A stretch of 64,000 nucleotides of DNA from assembly GCA_023663945.1 (NCBI GenBank), contig JAMPGL010000003.1:62001-126000 (forward strand). The letters are read 5' to 3'. Below, piece after piece: positions 8,360-14,574 of the stretch. The notes below the pieces were generated by a model. That model did no database searches. It was given only the letters and a program-made list of their open reading frames with translations, and was not told where the DNA came from. Position 1 is the stretch's first letter. Every line of letters starts with the position of its first letter. Position numbers and translations under genes: made by a program. Source of the stretch: Lachnospiraceae bacterium (lineage in GTDB: Bacteria; Bacillota; Clostridia; Lachnospirales; Lachnospiraceae).

Positions 8360-9229
8360 TTACAGCCCCTCCGCTACTTCCTTCATGTATTTGCCGTAAT
8401 CGGTCTTCATCAACGGCTCCGCCAGCTTAAGAAGCTGTTCCCGGCTGATAAAGCCTCTCCTATAGGCAATCTCCTCAATGCAGGAAATATACAGTCCCTG
8501 CCTTTTCTGAAACGCCGCCACAAAGTCCGCCGCATCCAGCAGGGAATCATGGTTGCCCGTATCCAGCCACGCAAACCCGCGCCCCAGCGTTTCCACCATC
8601 AGGGTTCCTCTCCGCAGATACTCATTGTTAATGCTGGTAATCTCGATTTCGCCCCTTGCGGAAGGCTTCACATTCGCCGCAATCTCCACCACGTCATTAT
8701 CATAAAAATACAATCCCGGAACGGCATAGTTGCTCTTGGGATTTTCCGGTTTTTCCTCAATGGAAAGAGCCCTTCCGGTCTCGTCAAATTCTACTACCCC
8801 ATATTCTCTCGGGTCACGCACATAATATCCAAAGATGGTGGCTCCCTTTTCTCTTGCCGCCACCTCCCGAAGCACTCTGGAAAAACTCTGCCCATAAAAG
8901 ATGTTGTCTCCAAGAATCAATGCCACACTGTCTTTTCCAATAAAATCGGCGCCGATAATAAATGCATCCGCAAGCCCTCTGGGATGCTCCTGAACCGCAT
9001 AGGCAAACTTCATTCCAAGCTGGCTTCCGTCTCCCAGCAGTTCTTCAAACACCGGCAGATCCCTCGGCGTAGAAATAATCAGTACTTCCCGGATTCCTGC
9101 CAGCATCAATATTGACAGCGGATAGTAAATCATCGGTTTATCATATACAGGCATAATCTGCTTGCTGATTGCCCTCGTGAGCGGGTATAGTCTGGTTCCC
9201 GACCCTCCTGCTAAAATAATTCCTTTCAT
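8360..9229 (-). CDS. rfbA: Glucose-1-phosphate thymidylyltransferase
   Basis: The 289-residue enzyme begins at [18 protein letters not shown], the canonical RmlA start, with GGAG 9 bases upstream; the open frame extends 15 codons further but without a better site. Diagnostic motifs are [11 protein letters not shown] (nucleotide binding), [41 protein letters not shown] and [20 protein letters not shown]. It joins dTTP and glucose-1-phosphate to dTDP-glucose in the cytoplasm, the first step of dTDP-rhamnose synthesis. It is the first gene of the left polysaccharide operon, driven by the promoter at 9285-9313. rfbB is 4 kb away as a separate unit and rfbD is not in this window. Confidence 0.95.
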   Translation of the reverse strand: MKGIILAGGSGTRLYPLTRAISKQIMPVYDKPMIYYPLSILMLAGIREVLIISTPRDLPVFEELLGDGSQLGMKFAYAVQEHPRGLADAFIIGADFIGKDSVALILGDNIFYGQSFSRVLREVAAREKGATIFGYYVRDPREYGVVEFDETGRALSIEEKPENPKSNYAVPGLYFYDNDVVEIAANVKPSARGEIEITSINNEYLRRGTLMVETLGRGFAWLDTGNHDSLLDAADFVAAFQKRQGLYISCIEEIAYRRGFISREQLLKLAEPLMKTDYGKYMKEVAEGL

Positions 9230-9284
9230 GTTTGGTTTCTCCATTTCCGTTTTAAATTGTGAATGTCCGCGCATAGCTTTAATT

Positions 9285-9313
9285 AGTATACCACAAAATG
9301 GGAGTGATTGTAA
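9285..9313 (-). promoter_or_regulatory. rfbA: Promoter for the rfbA operon
   Basis: On the minus strand TTACAA (9308-9313) and TATACT (9285-9290) are separated by 17 bp. The -35 overlaps the 5-prime half of the terminator hairpin of the preceding ORF6N gene. Confidence 0.55.
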
Positions 9314-9322
9314 ATCACTCCC
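9300..9322 (-). terminator. Hairpin after the ORF6N gene
   Basis: GGGAGTGATT and AATCACTCCC arms with a 3-base loop are followed on the minus strand by ATTTTGT. It is placed 48 bp after the ORF6N stop and just before the rfbA promoter. Confidence 0.65.
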
Positions 9323-9370
9323 AAATTATTGTCACAGAAAAGGTAATCCTATAATAGTTTATCGTATGTA

Positions 9371-10333
9371 TTAACTATTCGCTTCCTCCATTTCAATTTC
9401 TAACCGTTGAAGTATATCTGTAATGATTCCAATATCTTCAATCAAATTGATTCCGAAACATTTTTTACCTGCATCTTTAATGGAGGCACCGATATGATAT
9501 GCTGCAGTCTCATCAATAATAAGAAATCTATCATGAAATACCCCTGCGTAGTTTACTTTCAAAACAGGGTACTGTGCATTAAAATTATCTATATCCTGAG
9601 CTGCAAGTCTTGTTCTTCTTACTGTATATATCGTTACATTCACCCCTTCTCGCTTTTTTGCGAGGATATTCAATGTTCCTACATCTACATAATTGTCTAT
9701 CAGGACTATCGACTTTTCAGCCCTTTCAATGAGGCTTACCAGCAAACTAAATGCATCATATATTTGACCGTCAAAAAATATATGCTGATTTGCTTCTTCA
9801 TGTTCTGAAATATATGCAAAAATTTTATCAAATTTTTCATTTGATTCCTTTTGATATTGCAGTTGTTTTAATTCCAAGCTGCTTAATCGCTCAAACATCA
9901 ATGCATTTTCCGCCAGAAATTTTCTCATCTTAACAAAGGTATTCATGATATTTAAGCTTACCTGTATTGCTTCATCGCTTCGCAATACCGCCGAAAGCAT
10001 TGCTATTCCTTGTTCAGTAAATACATATGGTAAATATCTCCTGCCGCCTTTAGACGAAGCATTTTCTGGCTCTATATTTGAGGTCGCAAATTGCGACCTC
10101 AATGCTATATGCTCTTCCTCCGTTAACTGAAAACAAAAATTTTTAGGAAATCTCTTTAGATTTCTTTTAACGCTCTCATTTAGACGCTTTGTTTCAACAT
10201 TATAAAGCATGGCCAAATCACTATCTAACATTACTTGTTCGCCACGGACAATATGAATCAAATTTTCGATTTTTTCTTCCGTATCATTTATCACAGCCGG
10301 CACATTCATACTTTCTTCAGCCAAACCAATCAT
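9371..10333 (-). CDS. ORF6N-domain DNA-binding protein with PLD-like tail
   Basis: The 320-residue product opens its conserved part with IENLIHIVRGEQVMLDSDLAMLYNVETKRLNESVKRN and RFPKNFCFQLTEEE, the ORF6N domain found in phage and host regulators, followed by LRSQFATSN (78-86) and GGRRYLPYVFTEQGIAML. A helical region (130-185) leads to a C-terminal domain with FHDRFLIIDETAAYHIGAS, a HxR/D variant of the phospholipase-D/HKD motif; nuclease or lipase activity is uncertain because lysine is replaced. The first ATG has AGGAG directly against it, so the second ATG at 10309 is a possible start. A consensus promoter and a palindromic operator precede it, and the same palindrome is inside the gene. 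It is a single-gene unit, possibly of phage origin. Confidence 0.8.
   Translation of the reverse strand: MIGLAEESMNVPAVINDTEEKIENLIHIVRGEQVMLDSDLAMLYNVETKRLNESVKRNLKRFPKNFCFQLTEEEHIALRSQFATSNIEPENASSKGGRRYLPYVFTEQGIAMLSAVLRSDEAIQVSLNIMNTFVKMRKFLAENALMFERLSSLELKQLQYQKESNEKFDKIFAYISEHEEANQHIFFDGQIYDAFSLLVSLIERAEKSIVLIDNYVDVGTLNILAKKREGVNVTIYTVRRTRLAAQDIDNFNAQYPVLKVNYAGVFHDRFLIIDETAAYHIGASIKDAGKKCFGINLIEDIGIITDILQRLEIEMEEANS
10078..10102. promoter_or_regulatory. Intragenic copy of the ORF6N palindrome
   Basis: A 25-bp perfect palindrome with one central base, arms TTGAGGTCGCAA and TTGCGACCTCAA, is identical to the promoter copy at 10347-10371; flanking identity extends to about 28 bp. On the coding strand it reads as LRSQFATS of the ORF6N protein. 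It could be a second operator that loops to the first. Confidence 0.7.
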
Positions 10334-10346
10334 CTCCTGTACTTTT

Positions 10347-10371
10347 TTGAGGTCGCAAATTGCGACCTCAA
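10347..10371. promoter_or_regulatory. Palindromic operator at the ORF6N transcription start
   Basis: The same 25-bp palindrome begins at the expected +1 position, 7 bases from the -10 box, and ends 13 bases before the first ATG. This position would block initiation if occupied, so self-repression by the ORF6N protein is the simplest reading. Confidence 0.75.
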
Positions 10372-10377
10372 TGAAAT

Positions 10378-10405
10378 ATTATATCAGCACATTACTTTAT
10401 GTCAA
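10378..10405 (-). promoter_or_regulatory. Consensus sigma-A promoter of the ORF6N gene
   Basis: TTGACA (10400-10405) and TATAAT (10378-10383) on the minus strand are exact consensus hexamers with 16 bp between. An additional TTGACC/GGTCAA inverted repeat lies just upstream at 10412-10425. Confidence 0.85.
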
Positions 10406-10433
10406 TCGGTTTTGACCTCGGTCAACAAATAAT

Positions 10434-10546
10434 TTACCGGTAATAATTTGCCTCTCGTTTCTTCTGCGCCTCAATCTTCTCATAGATGTTCATGTTATAA
10501 AGCTTGTAAAGGTCTGTATCCTTACTTGTAACAGAAAAGGCACAGT
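10434..10546 (-). pseudogene. Possible 3-prime remnant of a lost gene
   Basis: A frame open right after the LuxR gene stop and ending at TAA 10434-10436 reads ELNCAFSVTSKDTDLYKLYN, then MNIYEKIEAQKKREANYYR. It looks like the coding tail of a protein, but the frame is closed upstream and I do not recognise the family. It may equally be chance sequence. Confidence 0.25.
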
Positions 10547-11167
10547 TCAATTCCGCAATTCCTTACGGCTGCTGATTTCCAGCTTTTCAAAAATATTGGA
10601 CAGGTGCTTTTTTACGGTAGTTTCCGATATGCAGAGTTCCTCCCCAATCTCTCGATTGCTGAGCCCTCTTCCAGCCAATTCCGCCACCGTCTTTTCCTGT
10701 CTGGTCAGCTTTGAAAAGTCCAGCTCTCTTTTCTTTCTGGTTTCTTCCTCAGCTTCCGGCACTGATTTCTCTTTCTCTCCTAAGGCTCCCTTTTCTTTGG
10801 TTTCAAGGATTTCCGGCTCCTCTCTCAATGCCATACAGCACACAAACCCGTAAAACAGCGGACGGAGGTCAAGTGCAAGAGCAGGCAGAAACCCTTCCAG
10901 CTCTATGCTCTTTTGCATCAGGCTTACATAGAGCAGCATAAAGGTTTCCAGGCATCCGGCCATAACCGCATTCCTCTTGAAAATGCTTTTGAGTTCTGTC
11001 CGCCCGATTCCTCTTTCAAAATATGGAATACACAGTAAAATTTCCCCCAGCAAAAACATTCCGATATGCTTAGGGCTGAAAATCAATACTATATCCGCTT
11101 TAAGCAGTACGCACAAAAGAAGCATGTACGCAATTATCGCCATTAGGTTTTTCACCATCTTTTTCAT
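10547..11167 (-). CDS. Membrane-bound LuxR-type transcriptional regulator
   Basis: The first about 115 of 206 residues form four hydrophobic segments (LMAIIAYMLLLCVLL, HIGMFLLGEILLCIPYF, the MAGCLETFMLLYVSLM region, LFYGFVCCMAL). A charged linker (115-145) leads to a C-terminal LuxR/FixJ helix-turn-helix: LTRQEKTVAELAGRGLSNREIGEELCISETTVKKHLSNIFEKL. There is no receiver domain, so signal input is presumably in the membrane part. It starts at an ATG with AGGAG six bases upstream and lies 23 bp after the ABC permease, so it probably belongs to that operon and may regulate it in response to an antimicrobial or cell-envelope stress. Small membrane LuxR proteins of this layout are common in Clostridia but little studied. 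Confidence 0.8.
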   Translation of the reverse strand: MKKMVKNLMAIIAYMLLLCVLLKADIVLIFSPKHIGMFLLGEILLCIPYFERGIGRTELKSIFKRNAVMAGCLETFMLLYVSLMQKSIELEGFLPALALDLRPLFYGFVCCMALREEPEILETKEKGALGEKEKSVPEAEEETRKKRELDFSKLTRQEKTVAELAGRGLSNREIGEELCISETTVKKHLSNIFEKLEISSRKELRN

Positions 11168-11190
11168 AGGAAACTCCTATTTCTCGTCCA

Positions 11191-11940
11191 TTACAATAGA
11201 TTTTCTTTCCAAAAACGAATCAAACCTGCCGTCATTCCTAATAGACCGACCAGTAAAATAATGCCTATAGAAATTCCTTTGGAGCATTGCAGTCCGGACA
11301 GCCGTCCGATTGTCAACAGGTAAGAGAGTGACCATGGATAAAATCCAGCTATCGCCGAATTTGACACAACAACATTGACCAGGCTGACTGCCGCAACTGC
11401 AATGAGCGGTGCGGCAAATCCCCTTGTCCTTATTGACAGATAAAGAAACGGCATCTGCACAGCATACAGCAGTAATCCTCCCCAAAGCATTTTTATTAAG
11501 AAAAATAAGGCTGAGGGAATTGTGAGCTCTGTAATTAGAATAAAACAACTGCACAAAAAGGCCAGCAGAATAATTTCCAGCCACGAAGCAAACATAAACA
11601 ACAAAGCAATTATCAGTAAAAACAGCAGTTTTCCCGTCAAAAAGGCTGTTGGCGAGATCGGTACTGCAAAAATATTTTTTAGTGTTCCGTCCATATATTC
11701 CCTGACGATGACCCATGTGCTCAAAATTGTCAGCAATATCGGAGCAAATAGCAGCATCAAAAACATAATCGCACTGTCATAGAGCGAAAATAGGCTTATA
11801 TTCATTTTAGGATTAGAAAAATAAGCAGCTACCGTCTTTATAATAACCAAGAAAGGCACTATCTGCGTTCCCGATATTCCTATTAAAATAAACTTTGAGC
11901 GTTTTAGTTTTTTATATTCACATTGTATCAATTGAAGCAC
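11191..11940 (-). CDS. ABC-2 transporter permease (bacitracin/lantibiotic-immunity-like)
   Basis: The protein has six hydrophobic segments in about 249 residues. The likely start is the GTG at 11940, eight bases after GGAGG; an upstream GTG at 11949 would put the ribosome site inside the gene. The N-terminus LQLIQCEYKKLKRSKFIL is typical of BcrB/MutE-type permeases (soluble helix, then membrane). Later motifs include ILSTWVIVREYMDGTLKNIFAVPISPTAFLTGKLL, the amphipathic elbow seen in ABC-2 permeases of antibiotic immunity systems. It overlaps the ATPase gene end by 23 bp, indicating translational coupling. It probably acts with that ATPase to expel or protect from a peptide or lipid-targeting antibiotic; the substrate is unknown. 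Confidence 0.82.
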   Translation of the reverse strand: MLQLIQCEYKKLKRSKFILIGISGTQIVPFLVIIKTVAAYFSNPKMNISLFSLYDSAIMFLMLLFAPILLTILSTWVIVREYMDGTLKNIFAVPISPTAFLTGKLLFLLIIALLFMFASWLEIILLAFLCSCFILITELTIPSALFFLIKMLWGGLLLYAVQMPFLYLSIRTRGFAAPLIAVAAVSLVNVVVSNSAIAGFYPWSLSYLLTIGRLSGLQCSKGISIGIILLVGLLGMTAGLIRFWKENLL

Positions 11941-12694
11941 TTTCCCCACCTCCGGTTATTTTCCTGAAATACTCTTCAAGGAAATGAATATTATCATTTT
12001 TCTGCTCCCACACAGCAGTGCTTTCTTTTTTCAATGCGGTGATGCTTCCTTCTTTCAATAAGACGCCCTCATCCATAATACCAATCTCATCAGCCAGCAG
12101 TTCCATCTCCGATAAAATATGGCTGGAAATTAAAATCGTCTTTCCTTTTTCATCACGCAAGCCTCTGATAAAGGAACGCATTTTGGCAATTCCCATCGGG
12201 TCAAGTCCGTTGAAGGGCTCATCCAAAATCAAAATATCCGGGTCATGCATAACCGCAAGGGCAATTGCCAAACGCTGTTTCATGCCAAGTGAATACTGGG
12301 AAAACAGTTTTTTATCCGTATAAGAAAGTCCAACCAAATCTAAAGCATTCTTAACAATGCGGTCATCCGGCATTCCACGCAGAACAGCAAAAATATGCAG
12401 GTTTTCAGCGGCAGTCAGATTCGGATAAAAACCGGGAAACTCTATCAGGCTTCCTATACGGCGAAGCGCCTTCTTTTTGCTGCCTGCAAACGTCTCTCCC
12501 CAAATGATCACCTCTCCCATAGTCGGAGCAGTCAATCCTAGCAGCATTTTCATTGTTGTAGTCTTTCCGGCTCCATTTCTGCCAATCAGACCGTAAATCT
12601 GTCCTTTCCGCACATGAATATTAAGATCAGAAACACTCTTTTGCATGCCATATTGCTTGGTAAGATTCTTGGTTTCAATGACATATTTAAGCAT
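11918..12694 (-). CDS. ABC transporter ATPase (immunity-type)
   Basis: The ATPase is 258 residues from MLKYVIETKNLTKQYG; the frame extends 24 codons upstream, but the chosen ATG has AAAGGGG before it and matches the usual family start. Walker A is GRNGAGKTT, the signature YSLGMKQRLAIA, Walker B ILILDEPFNGLDP and the H-loop ILISSHILSEME. The DEPFNGLDPMGI form is typical of BcrA/LanF ATPases that power ABC-2 permeases for bacitracin or lantibiotic immunity. It is preceded 72 bp upstream by the small membrane protein gene and followed by the permease with a 23-bp overlap, then the membrane LuxR gene. Substrate is inferred only by family. Confidence 0.85.
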   Translation of the reverse strand: MLKYVIETKNLTKQYGMQKSVSDLNIHVRKGQIYGLIGRNGAGKTTTMKMLLGLTAPTMGEVIIWGETFAGSKKKALRRIGSLIEFPGFYPNLTAAENLHIFAVLRGMPDDRIVKNALDLVGLSYTDKKLFSQYSLGMKQRLAIALAVMHDPDILILDEPFNGLDPMGIAKMRSFIRGLRDEKGKTILISSHILSEMELLADEIGIMDEGVLLKEGSITALKKESTAVWEQKNDNIHFLEEYFRKITGGGESASIDTM

Positions 12695-12766
12695 ATCCAA
12701 GCCCCTTTCTCCTTGCAGTGCCCTAATTCTGTGGTTAAATTGCTTTTCACTATATATTTCCTGCAA

Positions 12767-13231
12767 TCACTTGTCGCTGATAAATTCCTGTATCTTTACA
12801 TTAATCCGTGCCTGTAGGGGAAAAAGCACCAGCGCAATTCCCATTCCATACACCATCGAAAGCAAAACCACGGAAAAGCTGGGACCTAAATGTGCTAAGT
12901 CAGTCATGTTATAGATGACATAAACTCCTTGTACAGCGCAAATGAATACGGATAATACCAGCACCACCTTGATGGTCAGGCTGACCGCCTCCCCGGCACG
13001 CTTCAGCTCTGTCAAATTTTCCGCTTTTTTCCTCCCTATCCCTAACCGAAATGCGTTTTGAAGATCCTTTAATAAACCGGCTGATAAAAGCAATGGAACC
13101 AGAAACAGCACAAAAAATAAAATAGCATTAAAATCCAAATATCTAACTGCATAATTTCCGTTTAATCCCATCGTACACCAGCACATCACCACCGTCATCA
13201 GGATTACTCCTATCATTGATAAAAAATACAT
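12767..13231 (-). CDS. Small polytopic membrane protein, MotA/TolQ-like pattern
   Basis: The 154-residue product has four predicted membrane segments (1-20, 35-55, about 85-110, about 122-145). The C-terminal half, LGPSFSVVLLSMVYGMGIALVLFPLQARI, resembles the last two helices of MotA/TolQ proton-channel subunits, including the loop NAFRLGIGRKKAENLTELKRAGEA that could match the cytoplasmic domain in miniature. It is much shorter than MotA, so the relationship is tentative. It starts at an ATG with AAGGAGGCGGAG upstream and is the first gene of the operon with the ABC immunity transporter and membrane LuxR. A partner role for that transporter is possible but unsupported by motif. Confidence 0.5.
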   Translation of the reverse strand: MYFLSMIGVILMTVVMCWCTMGLNGNYAVRYLDFNAILFFVLFLVPLLLSAGLLKDLQNAFRLGIGRKKAENLTELKRAGEAVSLTIKVVLVLSVFICAVQGVYVIYNMTDLAHLGPSFSVVLLSMVYGMGIALVLFPLQARINVKIQEFISDK

Positions 13232-13286
13232 TTTCTCCGCCTCCTTCTTCTTTTTATAACTCTATTTTAACGAATCACACAAAAAA

Positions 13287-13322
13287 GAAAATACTACTTT
13301 CGACTTGAAAAGTAGTATTTTC
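13287..13322 (-). terminator. Terminator after rfbB
   Basis: Perfect 14-bp arms (GAAAATACTACTTT with AAAGTAGTATTTTC) and an 8-base loop are followed on the minus strand by TTTTTT. It separates rfbB from the ABC immunity operon. Confidence 0.85.
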
Positions 13323-13349
13323 GGTAGTAATTCCTGTCAAATGAACTTA

Positions 13350-14432
13350 TCAGCGGTTTTGATACATGTCCTCATAATATTTCTGATAATCTCCGCTGGT
13401 TACATTCTGCATCCATTCCTCATGCTCAAAGAACCATTCAATCGTGCGCCGGATTCCTTCCTTAAACATGGTCTCCGGCTCCCAGCCGATTTCCGCCCGG
13501 ATCTTATCCGGCGCAATGGCGTATCTCCGGTCATGCCCCTTGCGGTCCTCCACGTAGGTAATCAGATCCTCGTTGATGTGCGCTTTCCGTGGGTCTCCCT
13601 CCGGAAGCATCTCCTGAAGGGTGTCCAAAATAATATGAATGATCTCAATATTCTGCTTCTCATTGTGGCCGCCTACGTTGTAGGTTTCAAACAGCCTTCC
13701 CTTTTCCTGCACCATGTCAATCGCTTTGGCATGGTCTTCCACATAAAGCCAGTCGCGGACATTTTTGCCGTCGCCGTACACGGGAAGTTTTTTGCCCTGA
13801 AGGGCGTTGTTGATAATTAACGGAATCAGCTTTTCCGGAAACTGGTAAGGACCGTAGTTGTTGGAACAATTGGTAATATTCGCCGGGAACTTATAAGTAT
13901 CCATATACGCCTTTACCAGCATATCCGAGCTTGCCTTGCTTGCAGAGTAAGGGCTGTGAGGCGCATAGGGCGTTGTCTCATAAAAGTAGCCGCCGTCCTC
14001 CGGCAGGGAACCATAAACCTCATCTGTTGATACATGAAGAAATTTCTTTCCTTCCTTATAGGTTCCATCCGGATTTTCCCACGCCGCTCTGGCACAGTTT
14101 AACATTACTGCCGTTCCCAGGACATTGGTCTGTACAAACACCTCTGGATTTTTGATGCTTCGGTCTACATGGCTTTCCGCCGCAAAATGCACCACCCGGT
14201 CAATGTCATTTTCTGCAAAAATCTTTGTGATGGCTTCCTTGTCGCAGATGTCCGCCTTTACAAATGTATAATTGCTGAAATCTTCCACCTCTTTTAAGTT
14301 TTCCAGATTGCCCGCATAAGTCAGCGCATCCACGTTGATTATCTGAATCTCGTCCCCGTACTTTTTAAACATATAGTGAATGTAATTGGATCCGATAAAT
14401 CCTGCTCCTCCTGTCACTAAATAAGTTCTCAT
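13350..14432 (-). CDS. rfbB: dTDP-glucose 4,6-dehydratase
   Basis: The 360-residue extended SDR enzyme begins MRTYLVTGGAGFIGSNY (NAD-binding glycine motif). It carries HFAAESHVDRSI, STDEVYGSLPEDGGYFYETTPYAPHSPYSASKA with the YxxxK catalytic pair, and TNCSNNYGPYQFPEKLIPL, all diagnostic for RmlB. It converts dTDP-glucose to dTDP-4-keto-6-deoxyglucose, feeding rfbC. It is a monocistronic unit: a strong terminator follows, and upstream lies a duplicated -10-like sequence and an AAGGAGAAAAC ribosome site. Separation from rfbA and rfbC by the ABC immunity operon suggests rearrangement of an original rml cluster. Confidence 0.96.
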   Translation of the reverse strand: MRTYLVTGGAGFIGSNYIHYMFKKYGDEIQIINVDALTYAGNLENLKEVEDFSNYTFVKADICDKEAITKIFAENDIDRVVHFAAESHVDRSIKNPEVFVQTNVLGTAVMLNCARAAWENPDGTYKEGKKFLHVSTDEVYGSLPEDGGYFYETTPYAPHSPYSASKASSDMLVKAYMDTYKFPANITNCSNNYGPYQFPEKLIPLIINNALQGKKLPVYGDGKNVRDWLYVEDHAKAIDMVQEKGRLFETYNVGGHNEKQNIEIIHIILDTLQEMLPEGDPRKAHINEDLITYVEDRKGHDRRYAIAPDKIRAEIGWEPETMFKEGIRRTIEWFFEHEEWMQNVTSGDYQKYYEDMYQNR

Positions 14433-14444
14433 CTGTTTTCTCCT

Positions 14445-14488
14445 TATGTTATACTATATTTTCTTATTTATGTTATACTATATTTTCT
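14445..14488 (-). promoter_or_regulatory. rfbB: Duplicated -10-like sequence before rfbB
   Basis: TATGTTATACTATATTTTCT occurs twice, at 14445-14464 and 14469-14488, period 24. On the minus strand each gives TATAGTATAACATA, a good extended -10 region, just upstream of the rfbB ribosome site. Clear -35 boxes were not found. Confidence 0.45.
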
Positions 14489-14574
14489 CTTTGATTCCCG
14501 CAAGCAGCGAATCAAGGGTCTGACCGCTCTCCGCAGTCGCGGCATATCATTTTCATATGACTGTAAGACGGTCC

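Noticed and set aside
11177-11716. Minus-strand 179-codon frame overlapping the ABC permease
   Set aside because: Out of frame with the permease, whose hydrophobic pattern and family motifs are clear; no ribosome site.
14493-14513. Terminator for the GH25 gene
   Set aside because: The GATTC/GAATC stem is short with a bulge, lacks a T-run, and overlaps the rfbB promoter region.
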